This document shows positions 45,968-56,654 of a stretch of 64,000 nt of DNA, piece after piece (within the stretch, counting starts at the first letter, position 1; each line of letters opens with the position of its first letter). The stretch is from Porodaedalea pini. Lineage: Eukaryota; Basidiomycota; Agaricomycetes; Hymenochaetales; Hymenochaetaceae. Both the position numbers and the translations under genes were made by a program. Location of the stretch: NCBI GenBank assembly GCA_002794775.1, contig NBAY01000002.1, positions 1,426,001-1,490,000 of the forward strand, given 5' to 3'. A model generated the notes under the pieces. It was given only the letters and a program-made list of their open reading frames with translations. It had not been told where the DNA came from and searched no databases.

Positions 45968-46152
45968 TGTAGACTGAAGATGCAAAGTATGTGAGGCCAG
46001 GCAAGGTTTTTGGAAAGAGCAGTGAACTCGAATTCGAGACTGCTGTATCACGTGCCTCTAAAATTCGTTCCAGAACAAACAACGCCAAAACGAAGCACCA
46101 TGGAAGCGTTGCGCGTCAGTCTCGCACCGATACCACGATACATGATTTTACA

Positions 46153-47101
46153 ATGGATGACGCAACGGAATCATATATCATGCTGCTACTATCGGACGGA
46201 AACCTGCCTACAGGCTCTTTTGTAGCGTCGTCGGGACTCGAGTCGTATGTCAAGCATGGCTTCTTTGGAACGTCTTCATCAAGCACACTGGCTCCCGGGC
46301 CCTCATCTACTGCGCGCTCAAACCAAATAATCGTCGATTTCATACAAGACAGTTTGCAAGCATATGCACACAGCGCTCTCCCATTTGTATCTGATGCGCA
46401 TACAGCTGTCGCGGAGTATCGTGAGAGGGATTGCGCTGAAGACGTTGATGAAGACGGCCCCTCAGTTTTACGTCGCTTGGATTCCCTAGACAGTTTGTAC
46501 CATTCGACGACGCTCAACGACGTTACTAGGAGGGCCTCGAAGGCGCAAGGCGTAGCACTTCTCACCCTTTTCTCTAAAGGATTCTCGAAGCCTCAGCTAA
46601 TTACATCGGAAGATAAATTCGATCCGCAGAACGCACAGGAGGACGCGCTTCTTCAGTTCGTAGATGAGTTCAAGCTGAGAATTCGTAGGGAGGAGTTGCA
46701 CGGCCATCTTCCTATCTGCTGGGGCATACTCACAGCGGCTTTGGGCATGAGCCTCGGTGCGCATTCTGTCGCATTTTGTCTAACTAGTGCTGAGAGGTCG
46801 ACCAGAAACATCACAGTACCTTCACCTCTTTCTGCAAGCTCGGTCTCTTCTATCAGCGTCAATCCGATTGAACACCCTAGGCCCGTACGCTGCCCAGCAA
46901 ATCCTTCTACATGTCGTCAAAGGCATTGTCGAAAGGCAGATGGAGGTCTGCCAGAACTTAAGAACGGGATTGCAGATTACCACTGGCGACAAAGATGGCG
47001 AGGTCCTCGACAACTTGCAATGTGCTGCCACAACTTGGCCCCTCGGAGAAATCTTGACAGCAAGACACGATTTACAACACTCAAGAATTTTCAATAGCTA
47101 G
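46153..47101 (+). CDS. ureF: Urease accessory protein UreF
   Basis: Works with UreG and UreD in loading nickel into urease. Two exons, 46153-46756 and 46806-47101; 299 aa. The all-helical UreF fold shows LLSDGNLPTGSFVASSGLESYVKHGFF, ALPFVSDAHTAVAEY, ASKAQGVALLTLFSKGF, HLPICWGILTAALGMSL, and after the intron QYLHLFLQARSLLSASIRLNTLGPYAAQQIL. The 49-bp intron was placed so that SLETSQYLHLF is continuous. An earlier AG (46787) would give only a 31-bp intron and is less likely. An Asp/Ser-rich loop near residues 30-50 and another near 95 are fungal-type insertions. Confidence 0.9.
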
Positions 47102-47273
47102 GTGTGATTCGGTTAATATTACTTAACAATCTCATAGCTGACTGACATCTTTTCGCTCCCTATCTATCAAGCTCCTACTATGCAGACAAGCCCGAAGAGG
47201 AACTACGTACAAATGCGCGAGATAGAATGGGATAATCAAGTTGGAAAGCATCCGGCCTCTTTTCATTCACTTT

Positions 47274-47580
47274 TTACGGACCCTCCTTCACGAGTAAGAA
47301 CGCTGTGTAGGATGAAGATCCGAACAAGCCCACATTTGTGTGAGCATGCCTTTTGTTAGCGAAAGATGGTTACTGACGAAGAAAGGCCAGTGGGCATAAG
47401 AAGCGTCTCCAAGAGCGCACTGAAAAGCCAGACATACCATTAATCTCGATATAGACTACTACGCGTCCCTTGGCGGGATCTCCAGTGAAGTAACCGAATG
47501 CGTATAAAAAACTTCCTGCAGTCCAAGTGCCGCCAAGCGCAGCACTGAGATAGGGGTACTTCAGCCCAGTCAAAAGCATA
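47274..47580 (-). pseudogene. MAPEG-family (microsomal glutathione S-transferase 3-like) 3' part; 5' exons not found
   Basis: Membrane-embedded glutathione transferase family. The exon 47580-47438 encodes TGLKYPYLSAALGGTWTAGSFLYAFGYFTGDPAK, the most conserved helix pair of MGST3-like proteins. A last exon ending at 47274 encodes NVGLFGSSSYTAFLLVKEGP and a stop, the expected C-terminus. The two exons do not join in phase with the obvious sites. The first half of the protein, with the family motif around FNCAQRAHQNTLE, could not be found upstream (47600-48060), although fragments such as LRSRAHLPKAAG occur. It is either a decaying gene or a gene with exons I could not place. Confidence 0.55.
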
Positions 47581-48128
47581 CTGTCAAGCCCAGAGACATC
47601 AGTAGTTTATAGCTCTCAACGGGAGAGTATCACTTACCCGCTGCTTTTGGAAGATGAGCACGGCTTCTCAGACCTATCGTCTCAGCGACCATGCCAGAAG
47701 CTAAAGCACACAGTAACAAAGCTACGAGCTCCAAACAGCGGCCAAGCATTCAACAGTTCGCTTCAGGAATCAAGTAATGGCGAAGTACGCATTGGAGACG
47801 GTTGAACTCGAGGGTATGTCAAAAGACGGGAGTCTGAGTAAGGTGCTACTTTTGTGTCGCTCGGTATCAGGCACATTGACAGCGTGAACCGACTGCGCAC
47901 GGAACTCTTTTCTCTATCACTAGTTCTGCTTCGCTATTTTTTCAATTGGTGATAAAGAGGACAGAAGTGCTTAATAGCTTGCAACGTGTCTCACCATTTG
48001 GCTCCTTGAAGAGAGATCTTAACCGCAAGATGCTTCAGTAACTCTCACTAGGTCACGATGCATTTCCTGTTGATCTTACCAACTCATAAGTGTCCTACCT
48101 TTGTATCCCATGAAGTCTTCTTTACTAT
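47581..48128. other. Intergenic or missing 5' exons of the MAPEG gene
   Basis: No open frame with clear family features. The region could hold degraded 5' exons of the MAPEG gene and the 3' flank of the acetyltransferase gene. Confidence 0.35.
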
Positions 48129-48701
48129 CTACTTGCTGTCAGAAGGGCCTCCAGGAAATATCAACTGCAGAAGCATCATATTATGCCACCGACCAAACTT
48201 GTACCCGACCTCCTTCATTGTCCCTGTCCGTACAAAGCCGAACCTTTCGTGGACCCGTATCGAGGCGAGATTGTCTTCAGCCGTGATCGCGATAAGCGTG
48301 TGGACGTTCCCCTTCTTCCTCGCATGTGCGACCAGCGCATGCATGAGCGCAGAACCGATGCCGCCGCGGCGCGCGTACTCGTGGACGTACAGCGTCGTCT
48401 CGACACTGAAACGGTATCCTGATCTCGTACCGAGCGTACCATAGCTAACGAACCCTAGTACGTTCGGGGAAGCGCCGTTGCCATCCCCTACAGCTGGTGG
48501 ATTGGAAGGAACGGCGACAAATATAGGAAAGCCAGCGGCCTTGCTCTCATGCAGCCATGCACGGTGGTTTGCGATGTCGACGGGCTCGTCCAAGAAGATC
48601 GCAGCGATCTGCTCGTTGAATGTCTCAAGGATGCCCGGAAGATCGCCCTCTTCGGTATCGCGAATGATGTACGCGTGTGCGCGTGTGCCGTGGTCGGACA
48701 T
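48129..48701 (-). CDS. GNAT N-acetyltransferase, phosphinothricin/methionine-sulfone acetyltransferase type
   Basis: Transfers acetyl from acetyl-CoA to the amino group of a small molecule; relatives acetylate phosphinothricin or methionine derivatives. A single exon of 190 aa. It has IRDTEEGDLPGILETFNEQI, then LGFVSYGTLGTRSGYRFSVE with the strand carrying SVETTLYVHEYARRGGIGSALM, whose R-R-G-G-I-G is the acetyl-CoA pyrophosphate loop. ITAEDNLASIRVHERFGFVRTGTMKEVGYKFGRWHNMMLLQ is the C-terminal family signature. It has no introns while its neighbours have many, and the family is mainly bacterial, which would fit an old transfer but does not prove it. The true substrate is unknown. Confidence 0.9.
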   Translation of the reverse strand: MSDHGTRAHAYIIRDTEEGDLPGILETFNEQIAAIFLDEPVDIANHRAWLHESKAAGFPIFVAVPSNPPAVGDGNGASPNVLGFVSYGTLGTRSGYRFSVETTLYVHEYARRGGIGSALMHALVAHARKKGNVHTLIAITAEDNLASIRVHERFGFVRTGTMKEVGYKFGRWHNMMLLQLIFPGGPSDSK

Positions 48702-48953
48702 GGCGAAGGCTGCCAGGTGCTCTCTTCATGAAGTGCTCTTATACAGTTCTTGCTGCTAGCGACATGACTCGATTTCTGACTCGGACCTTGAGGTTAACGA
48801 ACAACGCAGGACGCGAGCGATGTCCGAAGTTCCGAACGCAGTCGCGATAAGCCGGCTCTTTATAGCAAATAAATAGCGGATCTAGATGTACTCCGCTAAA
48901 CATGAAGGTACAATGTACAACGGTTTCGACATGCGATTCCGCCATCTCCCCTT

Positions 48954-50004
48954 TCATTTTGCTGAAAATGCCCTCCAAATGAGCCAAAGTGCGAGCCCTC
49001 TGGGCAGCCATTTCATAATCTGTGCTTGCCCCGTATGGCCCCCCAACACAAAATATCTCGGAGGCCCTGCCCTGTTCATGATACGCGCCACGGCCTTGCG
49101 CGCAAACTCGCTCGTCGGCATTGATTTCGTTCCTTGGCTGACATGCATCCGCCGAACGATCTGGTCCAGGAAGGAGCGATAGAACGACGATGACGGGAGA
49201 TTGAAGACCTTCGCATGATTGTCTGAGAGATTTGATCTGACGGAACCCGGCGCGATGAGTACGACGGAAACTCCGAGCGGCTGACATTCCATCTGGAGAA
49301 CCTCTGTAATCGAATGGAGCGCGGCTTTTGAAGCACAGTAGATGCCGTTCCATGGTGTAGGTCTGTAAACGGAAGAACGATATCCAGTTTGAAGGAGTCA
49401 GATATAGAAAAGTGACATTGCCAATTGGATAAGTAACTGAGAGCTTAAGATAGAGCGGAGAGACGCACATCTCTCCAACGATAGAGCCAACATTCACGAT
49501 GATTCCCTGTTTGCGCGCGGCCATGTGAGGTATCACAGACCGTGCAGTACGTAACGCGCCAAAGACGTTCGCATCGAACGTCTTCTTAACCTGCTCTATC
49601 GATACATCGACAACAGGACCTTACCGTGTTCCTTTCAGTCAAGAACACGTTCAATACTTAGAAATTTGTTGGATGATCGTACCTATGCAGATGACACCGG
49701 CATTGTTGACGAGCACGTCTATCCGCCCCTCCGCAGCGATCACGTCGTCCACTGCGCGCTGCACGCTCTCGTCGCTCGTCACTTCAAGCGCAAGGCGCCG
49801 GATGCCTTGATGCTTGAATCCGTCTATAGACTCGACCTTACGAGAAGTCGCGTACACGATGCATCCCTTCTCTGCGAATTCTTCGCATCTGAGAGGACAG
49901 TAGAGGGTCAGATAAGTCTAGCATTGGAGTGAGATTACTCACAAATGGAAGCCAATGCCACCTTTCGAGCAGCCTGTGATGAGGACGACCTTGGGAGACG
50001 ACAT
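48954..50004 (-). CDS. Short-chain dehydrogenase/reductase, AYR1-like (1-acyl-dihydroxyacetone-phosphate reductase)
   Basis: Predicted NADPH-dependent reductase; yeast Ayr1 reduces acyl-DHAP in the ER and lipid droplets. Exons 50004-49943, 49888-49683, 49619-49469 and 49362-48954; 275 aa, phases match. Cofactor motif TGCSKGGIG (10-18), with Ser-Lys in the turn as in Ayr1; NNAG (82-85). VNVGS leads to the catalytic segment YCASK (Tyr148, Lys152). The LIAPGSVRSNL region follows the active site. The end (WLPRGLALWLIWRAFSAK) is amphipathic and hydrophobic, compatible with membrane or lipid droplet attachment. Substrate assignment rests on family resemblance only. Confidence 0.88.
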
Positions 50005-50446
50005 AACCGTTCCCGCCAACAAGACTCGTCGCGTCCTGCTTATACGTTTATGTAGAAACGTGTTTGTCGTGCGGGAAGCAATGCAAATGCCGTATTGGAG
50101 TGTGTCGATGATATAGGACACGGTCGATGGTCAACTGTCGTGTAAGATGATGAAAGCGACAGCTCTGTTTGCGTGTCTTTTCGCAGTTCATTTTGAAGGT
50201 CGAGTTTGATAGCCAGAAAAGCCCGTACGTACCATGCAGAACCAGTTCTTTCTCACGAGGTCGGCTTGCTCCCAACTGTCAGATAAATCTCGTCCCCAGA
50301 TATTTACTAATCATCTTGCTAGTAAGTCTTCAATTGACCGAAAACTCATTTCTTGAATGAAACAAATGACTTTGGGTCCATCGTGATTAAATCTTGCCCT
50401 TATCCTTTAAACCGCTGAGATATCATTACAACGCATATAGCCAGCC
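50005..50446. other. Intergenic; right part belongs to the tandem duplicated unit
   Basis: Promoter side of the AYR1-like gene. From about 50238 the sequence is repeated at about 51911 as part of the methyltransferase duplication. No separate gene. Confidence 0.5.
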
Positions 50447-51660
50447 TCAAAGACGCTTGATGCACCACACCATTATATATCTCAGGATGCCATCTAGCGC
50501 CTTCTCCATATTATTATCAAGCCTCTTGACCTCTATCAGCTCCGCCCACACCTCTACCGTCCCCTTCTCAAACACAACCCCGTCCCAGAGTGCACGCCAC
50601 GTCTCCGGCGAGTGGCAGAACACGCGGATACCGCGTGAGTTCGCGTACGCGCGCGGAACTGCGACGGGCTGAGAGCCGTGGTGGCCGAAGATCATAGATC
50701 CAGGCTCGGAGAAAGCAGACTGGCGAGCGCACGCGCGGCGCGTAGTTGCGTCTCTTCGTCGAAGAGGTGGAAGAAGGACGCGACGTGGATGGCGGAGACG
50801 TGGCCTTGCAGCGGTGTCAGTGAGGTCAGTGTCTTCAGGTCCGGGAGCGATGATGTAGGTGGGGAGTAGAAAGGTAAGCGCGAGGCGATGTGGTTTGGAT
50901 CGACCGCGTCGCCTTGGACAAACGGGACCGGGAAACTCTCCGGAGTCGTTTTGAAGAGCTTGTGTCCGAGATCCCAGAATACTGAGTCAAAAGTATCACT
51001 ATCACTTCCTCTCTTCAACTGAGTGCATCCATACCTTTCTCTAAGTCAGTGGTGACTACGTTCTCCATGGGATACCCATCCGCAATGGCCTTGCGCGCAT
51101 CGCTTCCGACTAGAACGTCCAGATCATCCAGTAAGTTACCGAGATTTGAAGGAAACAGTGGCAAGTACTCACAGAAGCAAGCAAACTCAATAAATATTGC
51201 TCCAGGTCTCTCTTTTCCGATATCCAGAAGCTCAGAATACTTCGGATGATGCATAATTCCAAGCCTAAGGTACGTCTATCAGAGACGTCGTTCCTCAGAA
51301 ATGAAGCAGCACTCACTTCATGAAACCGAATGCACGAATGCACATATAGTGTACCACCTGTCATGCATAAAGACTCAGAAGAGCAGAAGACCTTAGCTAT
51401 AATCCAGGACCGACCTCCCAAGCCTCCTTTTGAACAGCGAATATATGTTCCTTGAGCTCGTCATCGCTTTCAATCCCCGTTTGACTCTTGAAGAACGCGA
51501 CCTCCTGGTCAGTTGGTGCGTAAAGGCCCGGTTCAAGCGTGAACTCTGACAACGACGTAGACATACTAGTAGTAAGACTCTTTAAAGAGGAGAGAACGAA
51601 GTAAACCTGGGAGATGTGTGAGTATTGTCGCCTCCGTGTGCGCTATCGCGGGCTATTTTA
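50238..51660. repeat. Tandem duplication, unit A (about 1.42 kb)
   Basis: This block is repeated at 51911-53330 in the same orientation. Corresponding exon starts are offset by 1674 bp (for example ATG at 51564 and 53238). Similarity starts at TTTCTCACGA and includes the 3' flank, the whole gene and its 5' flank to GGGAGATGTGT. Coding parts are nearly identical, and the 3' flank is more diverged with small indels. Confidence 0.9.
50447..51564 (-). pseudogene. SAM-dependent methyltransferase, copy A, with one-base frameshift in the last exon
   Basis: Class I methyltransferase of the kind found near fungal polyketide/meroterpenoid genes (AusD-like); substrate unknown. Exons 51564-51415, 51357-51317, 51264-51173, 51109-51035 and from 50981. 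The SAM-binding region is split by an intron: FIEFACF, then GSDARKAIADGYPMENVVTTDLEK. VFWDLGHKLFK, FVQGDAVDP and GHVSAIHVASFFHLFDEETQL follow. At about 50703-50709 one base is missing relative to copy B (CTCGGAG against CTCGGGAG), so the frame ends at LLSPSLDL. The correct continuation (IFGHHGSQPVAVPRAYA to the stop at 50447) lies in the next frame and is otherwise intact. Confidence 0.85.
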
Positions 51661-52126
51661 ACGATTCTAATGTTCTATTTCTGTTCTTAGGTACTGACAA
51701 ATTTGAAATCAGCGTAGTTCACATCAAAGGATCAAGGTGCGATCCCGAGGCCGAGCTGCGAGCGTGCCGACGACGGATGTTCGCACGATAACGAGACTTT
51801 ATAAACTTTATGTATTGTACAGTGTACTCTTCTACCGCAGACTAATGCTTAGGTCGAGTCAGAGGTGAACAATCCGAGTTTGCAAGAGAGAAAAGGCTTA
51901 ACGGGTTTGCTAAGGCACACTGGCTCTTTCTCACGAAGTCAGCTTGCTCCCAACTGCTAGATAAATTTGAGTCCCAGATAATTATGAACATTTTTGCTAG
52001 TAAGCCTTCAATTGACCCAAATGCCATTTCTTATATAAAAAGAATGACTTGCAGTCCATCGTGACTTAGTCTTCCCCTTTTGCTCCAAACTGCTGGGATA
52101 TTACAACGCATATAGCGAGCCTCCAC
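51565..52126. other. Spacer between the duplicated methyltransferase copies
   Basis: The first part (to about 51660) and the last part (from about 51911) belong to the duplicated units. 51660-51910 is unique, with no open frame, and may preserve the junction of the duplication event. Confidence 0.5.
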
Positions 52127-53330
52127 TCAAAGATGCTTGATGCTCCAGAACATTATATGCGTCAGGATACCATCCAGCGCCTTATCCAAACCAAACCTCT
52201 TGACCTCTACTAGCTCCTCCCACACCTCTACCGTCCCCTTCTCAAATACAACCCGTCCCAGAGTGCACGCCACGTCTCCGGCGAGTGGCAGAACGCACGG
52301 ACACCGTGCGAGGTCGCGTGCGCGCGCGGAACTGCGACGGGCTGAGAGCCATGGTGGCCAAAAATCATAGATCCAGGCTCGGGAGAAAGCAGACTGGCGA
52401 GTGCACGCGCGGCGCGTAGTTGCGTCTCTTCGTCGAAGAGGTGGAAGAAGGATGCGACGTGGATGGCGGAGACGTGGCCTTGCAGCGGTGTCAGTGAGGT
52501 CAGTGTCTTCAGGTCCGGGAGCGATGACGTCGGTGGGGAGTAGAAAGGTAAGCGCGAGGCGATGTGGTTTGGATCGACCGCGTCGCCTTGGACGAACGAA
52601 ACCGGGAAACTCTCCGGAGTCGTTTTGAAGAGCTTGTGTCCGAGATCCCAGAATACTGAGTCAAAAGTATCACTATCACTTCCTCTCTTCAACTGAGTGC
52701 ATCCATACCTTTCTCTAAGTCAGTGGTGACTACGTTCTCCATGGGATACCCATCTGCAATGGCCTTGCGCGCATCGCTTCCGACTGGAACATCCAGATCC
52801 TTCAGTAAGTTATCGGGGTTTGAAGGAAACAGTGGCAAATACTCACAGAAGCAAGCAAACTCAATAAATATTGCTCCAGATCTCTCTTTTCCGATCTTTA
52901 AAAGCTCAAAATACTTCGGATGATGCATAATTCCAAGCCTAAGGTACGTCTATCAGAGACAATGTTCCTCAGAAATGAAGTAGCACTCACTTCATGAAAC
53001 TGAATGCGCGGATGCATGGATAGTGTACCACCTGTCATGCATAAAGACTCAGAAGAGCAGAAGACCTTCACTATAATCCAGGACCGACCTCCCAAGCCTC
53101 TTTTTGAACAGTGATTATATGCTCCTTGAGCTCGTGATCGCTCTCAATCCCCGTTTGACTCTTGAAGAACGCGACTTCCTGGTCAGTTGGTGCGTAAAGG
53201 CTCGGGTCGAGCGTGAGATCTGACAGCGGCGTAGGCATAGTATGACTCTCTAAAGAGGAGAGAACGAAGTAAGCCTGGGAGATGTGTAAGTACTGTCGTC
53301 TCTGTGTGTGCCGTTGCGAGCTATTTCATC
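51911..53330. repeat. Tandem duplication, unit B (about 1.42 kb)
   Basis: Second copy of the 50238-51660 block, same orientation, offset 1674 bp in the gene. Several differences at its 5' flank end replace CG of unit A by TG or CA (for example CTCCGTGTGCG against CTCTGTGTGTG). Confidence 0.9.
52127..53238 (-). pseudogene. SAM-dependent methyltransferase, copy B, with a different one-base frameshift
   Basis: Paralogue of copy A with the same exon structure, starting at the ATG 53238. Exons 1-4 and most of exon 5 are open, including the segment broken in copy A (LASLLSPEPGSMIFGHHGS). Copy B instead lacks one base in a C run at about 52251-52254 (AACCCGT where copy A has AACCCCGT on the plus strand). 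The frame therefore turns from WDG into LYLRRGR and stops at 52228, removing about 35 C-terminal residues. The homologous natural stop lies at 52127-52129 in another frame. Only one or neither copy may make a functional enzyme, unless the breaks are assembly errors. Confidence 0.82.
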
Positions 53331-53921
53331 AGGAAAAAGTCGCATGCCCTACATAGCCTTATATATTATATAAGGTCGCGTAAGCCTTTTAGTCATGATA
53401 TAAGGTAATTATAAGACTTCGAAATGCATACAGACGTGTTGTAGGCTTTATAATTATATACATTGAGTGTATAAGACATCTGTTTACATACAAGAGTTAT
53501 GAAAATGTAATGCAACTCTTGTATTAAAAAAAGAGGGCAGACTGCTTGTTTGTAAAGCAAATTACAGACCATTTAACTCTGATAAAGAAACTGAAGGACT
53601 AGTCAGTTCCTTCCAATTATACCATAAAATCGATAACACTTCTAGAAGAGCTTCAGATGGATTCAATGATTAATATATGTAATAATAGGAGAATCAATAT
53701 ATTTATAAGTGAGTTGTATGTCTTGTTTTGCACATGTAAGTACCGAACAAGAGTGGCTCGAGCTTACTGGTGAAAGGAAATTTTTGCACATTTGGAAATG
53801 CCGATCAAGGCAGATCATCATTGATCAAACACATGATAATGTGGTCACCTGATCTTGATGGATACTTGCCCAGGCAAAAATCTGTCAGTCACAATCACAC
53901 TACACTGTCACACCCTGTGAC
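53239..53921. other. AT-rich spacer with palindromes before the retrotransposon nest
   Basis: Contains the short palindrome CCTTATATATTATATAAGG (about 53361-53379), TATAAGG-type repeats, and the hairpin listed separately. No gene. Confidence 0.5.
53489..53523. repeat. Hairpin with 10-bp perfect stem
   Basis: TACAAGAGTT (53489-53498) pairs with AACTCTTGTA (53514-53523) across a 15-base loop. It could be a chance or element-derived inverted repeat in AT-rich DNA. Confidence 0.4.
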
Positions 53922-54302
53922 ATGGCACACAAACGTCAAGAAAGCAAAGGACACCCTATGGAGGTTGATCCCCAATGCAAAAAGTGCACACTACTACAGA
54001 ATGTAGCACAGAAGGTCCCAGAACTCCTAAAGACAATAGGACTAATGGACCAGGACGTCACACTACGTGCACACAAGTGGGAAGGCCAATCCCCTTACTT
54101 TGAAACAGGACAGGCAATCTACTACTGAGATGCCAAGACATATAAAGTCCACATCAGTAAAGAAGAACATGGCATGAAGAACTACAAATGGGATACAGTT
54201 ATCCAATACAATAAAGAGCCACATGAAGAATGCAGGAACTGCAAGATGATGATATGAATACCTACCCTGAGTCCAGTACAAGGGAATGACATACCAATAC
54301 AC
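53922..54302 (+). pseudogene. Old unidentified ORF remnant interrupted by the chromovirus (left part)
   Basis: A frame starting MAHKRQESKGHPMEVDP runs 69 codons to a TGA (54126-54128) and stays open afterwards apart from another TGA near 54254. It contains Cys pairs (CKKC near residue 18 and ECRNCKM further on). The same frame continues on the far side of the retrotransposon at 60556 (ITMALKHCWAYLRDIKHQG), so the element inserted into this ORF. The stop codons could have arisen from CGA, as in the element itself. The family is not recognised; a transposon-encoded protein is likely from context. Confidence 0.5.
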
Positions 54303-54747
54303 TGTCAGAACTTGAACTTTCACCCTTTCTTTTATTTTCCTTTTTTACCATTTCCTTCATTTTTTAATTGCCCCTTTCCATTATATTTAATCGTCTTTTC
54401 AATTATTTCCCACACTCCTTTGCACCTAACCTTCATTCGTTCCATTCTGCTCCTTTTATGTAATCTTAGACAATTGGGCAACCAGTTCTCATGAGGTGAT
54501 CACTGTATATAAGGAAGAGGAATTGCATCTGAACACCTGTTCTGCTTTTCCTCTTATCTCTGCAACGACCTAGGTGAGACCATGTCCCCCTCCTGTAGTA
54601 GTGTACATTGTATTAATCCTCTTACCTCCATGACAACCTAGCCTGAGTACAGTGTGTCCCGAGTCACTGCTCGAGTATAGCACATCCCAGACAACAGTCA
54701 GCTGAGGCCTGCCCAGTTTGAGTCATCTCCCAGACTCCCACCTAACA
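54303..54747 (+). repeat. 5' LTR of the chromovirus (445 bp)
   Basis: Starts TGTCAGAACTTGAAC and ends CACCTAACA. It carries a TATATAAGGAAG box near 54505 and two copies of the CTCTTA(T/C)CTC...GACCTAG motif (near 54550 and 54619). It differs from the 3' LTR mostly at positions where one copy has CG and the other TG or CA, so insertion is not very recent. Confidence 0.93.
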
Positions 54748-55461
54748 TAAAAGCAGAACTGCACCCAGGCTGATCCCCAGCATATGTTGTCACTGTTGAC
54801 TCACCTTCACTCAGTCTAGAGGAGTGTTCCCCTTGATGGACTTGACATGTAAAACCCCCTAAACGACAACCCTCAACCCTGCCCAGACGTTTTTGGATGT
54901 TCATGTATTATATAAACTTTCCAACCGACATCTTCCTATCCTGGTGCTCTGAATCAGCCTTTGGTGGAGCACACACCTGACATGGACGTGGGCAACCAGA
55001 TAAGTACAAGCCTCAACAACCATATCATTTGTGATCTTGCTTGGCTCCTACTGCCTCATCATCAATTTTGCTGACAAACCTGTTCAATGTTAGCGTAACC
55101 CCAGATCAAACGTACAACCAATCCCCGTTCCCCCACCACCATCAAAATAGATATCACCAATGAACAGCGATGGGCTCTCTCTGCATCGGCACGTTGGGAC
55201 CCAGAACGACCAGGATACATCGCAACCAGCAACGCTGGTGTCATACATGACATCTGGTACAGTGACATCAGGAAAGCCTGGTATTCAACAGATGAAAATG
55301 GAAAATGAGTGAGGTGGCCCCCAGCTGTACCATCATCACCCACAGCATCGACATCTACCATCCTTCTGCCTCCGACTCCAGGTCCTTACTGTGAAATCCA
55401 TAGGGATCTGTTACCGCCAACCCCCCCTGAACCCTTGACGCCCACGCCTGAACCAGCAATG

Positions 55462-56523
55462 TCGATGGGAGGCTTCAGCCAACAACAACTGGAGCAGATC
55501 ACAGCCATCATCATGGGTGCTTTCACTCATCAAGCGATGCACGCCCCTGCTGCCCCGACCCCCAACATCGATGTTGCCTGACCACATGAATTTGCTGGTG
55601 GCAACGATTACCTTGACTTCAGATGTGAAGTCACCCTCTTCGTCTTGGCGAACCCAACAAAGTACCCCTCATCATCAAGCAAGATCTACCTCACCCTCTC
55701 CTACCTCAAGGGTAGCAATGCATCGACGTGGGCACAAAACTACATCAAGGAATTCACGATGAATGGCGCTGTGAGTTTCATGGACAGCTGGACCAGGTTC
55801 CAGGAACGGCTGGATGCCTTGTTCGACGATCCAAATCGGAAAGAGAAAGCCTTAGCACTCTTCCAAACCCAGGTCCAGAAGGACCTCTCCGCTGATGAGT
55901 TCTTCCAGAAGCTTGACACAATCATCACGATGGCAGGTTTGATGGACGATGCCATCATCTGTGACCACCTGAAGCATGCGATGAACATTGAGGTGGTCCG
56001 TGGAGTGTTGAGGTCGACACCAGTCCTGACAATGTACGATGACTGGAAGAAGAAGGCAATTGAGATCAATTGTGGTGAACAACAGATCTGTGTGATCCAA
56101 TGAGGTCACGCATTCCCACCCCCTCCTTGCCCACAACAACCGCAGGCACTGCCAGCTCGCCATCCAGTAATGGTCCCATATGTTGACAAGCGTGATGTAA
56201 CTGGTGTCACCTTTGGAGGTGCTGGCCAGGCAATGGACGTCTCGATGAATGAGGTGCAAAGACGATGGGCATGCTGGATCTGTGGCCAGCTAGGTCACTT
56301 CAAGGACAAGTGCCTGCAGGGGCAGACAATCGTGCAGCGCATGCTGCAGATGATGGTGCCTGGTGAACGTCACCTGCTTGCTGACAAACTGGGTGCAATG
56401 AAGGAATCGGCCTTCGAGGAAGTTGTAGACACTCAGAGGTTGACAGTGGAGGACTACATGGAGGAGGAAGGTGATGACAAAGAGGTCGTTGACTCGCAGG
56501 ATTTTGTGAGTGGTCAGGCATAG
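55462..56523 (+). pseudogene. Chromovirus gag (capsid plus zinc knuckle) with TGA stops
   Basis: The structural protein forms the virus-like particle inside the cell. The frame contains WAQNYIKEFTM, FQERLDALFDDPNRKEKALA, LSADEFFQKLD and then the zinc knuckle CWICGQLGHFKDKC (56274-56315), followed by an acidic end (YMEEEGDDKEVVDS). In-frame TGA stops occur at 55579-55581 and 56101-56103. The homologous element at 62311-63390 has sense codons at both places (CAG and CGA), so these are single- or two-base decay events. The start near 55462 is by analogy with the intact copy. Confidence 0.88.
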
Positions 56524-56654
56524 TCATTGGGGCGACTGACCGAGAAGGACAAGGGACTTCAATTCCAGATTTACTAAAATATAACCAACCGTCTGTACAA
56601 TACATAGATGCAAACGATGTTGATAGTTTTTCCGATTACAAAGTCCCCACCGAT

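Noticed and set aside
46757..46787. 31-bp intron in UreF ending at TAACTAG
   Set aside because: Too short for this gene set; extending to the next AG (46805) gives 49 bp, keeps the frame and restores the conserved SQYLHLF context.
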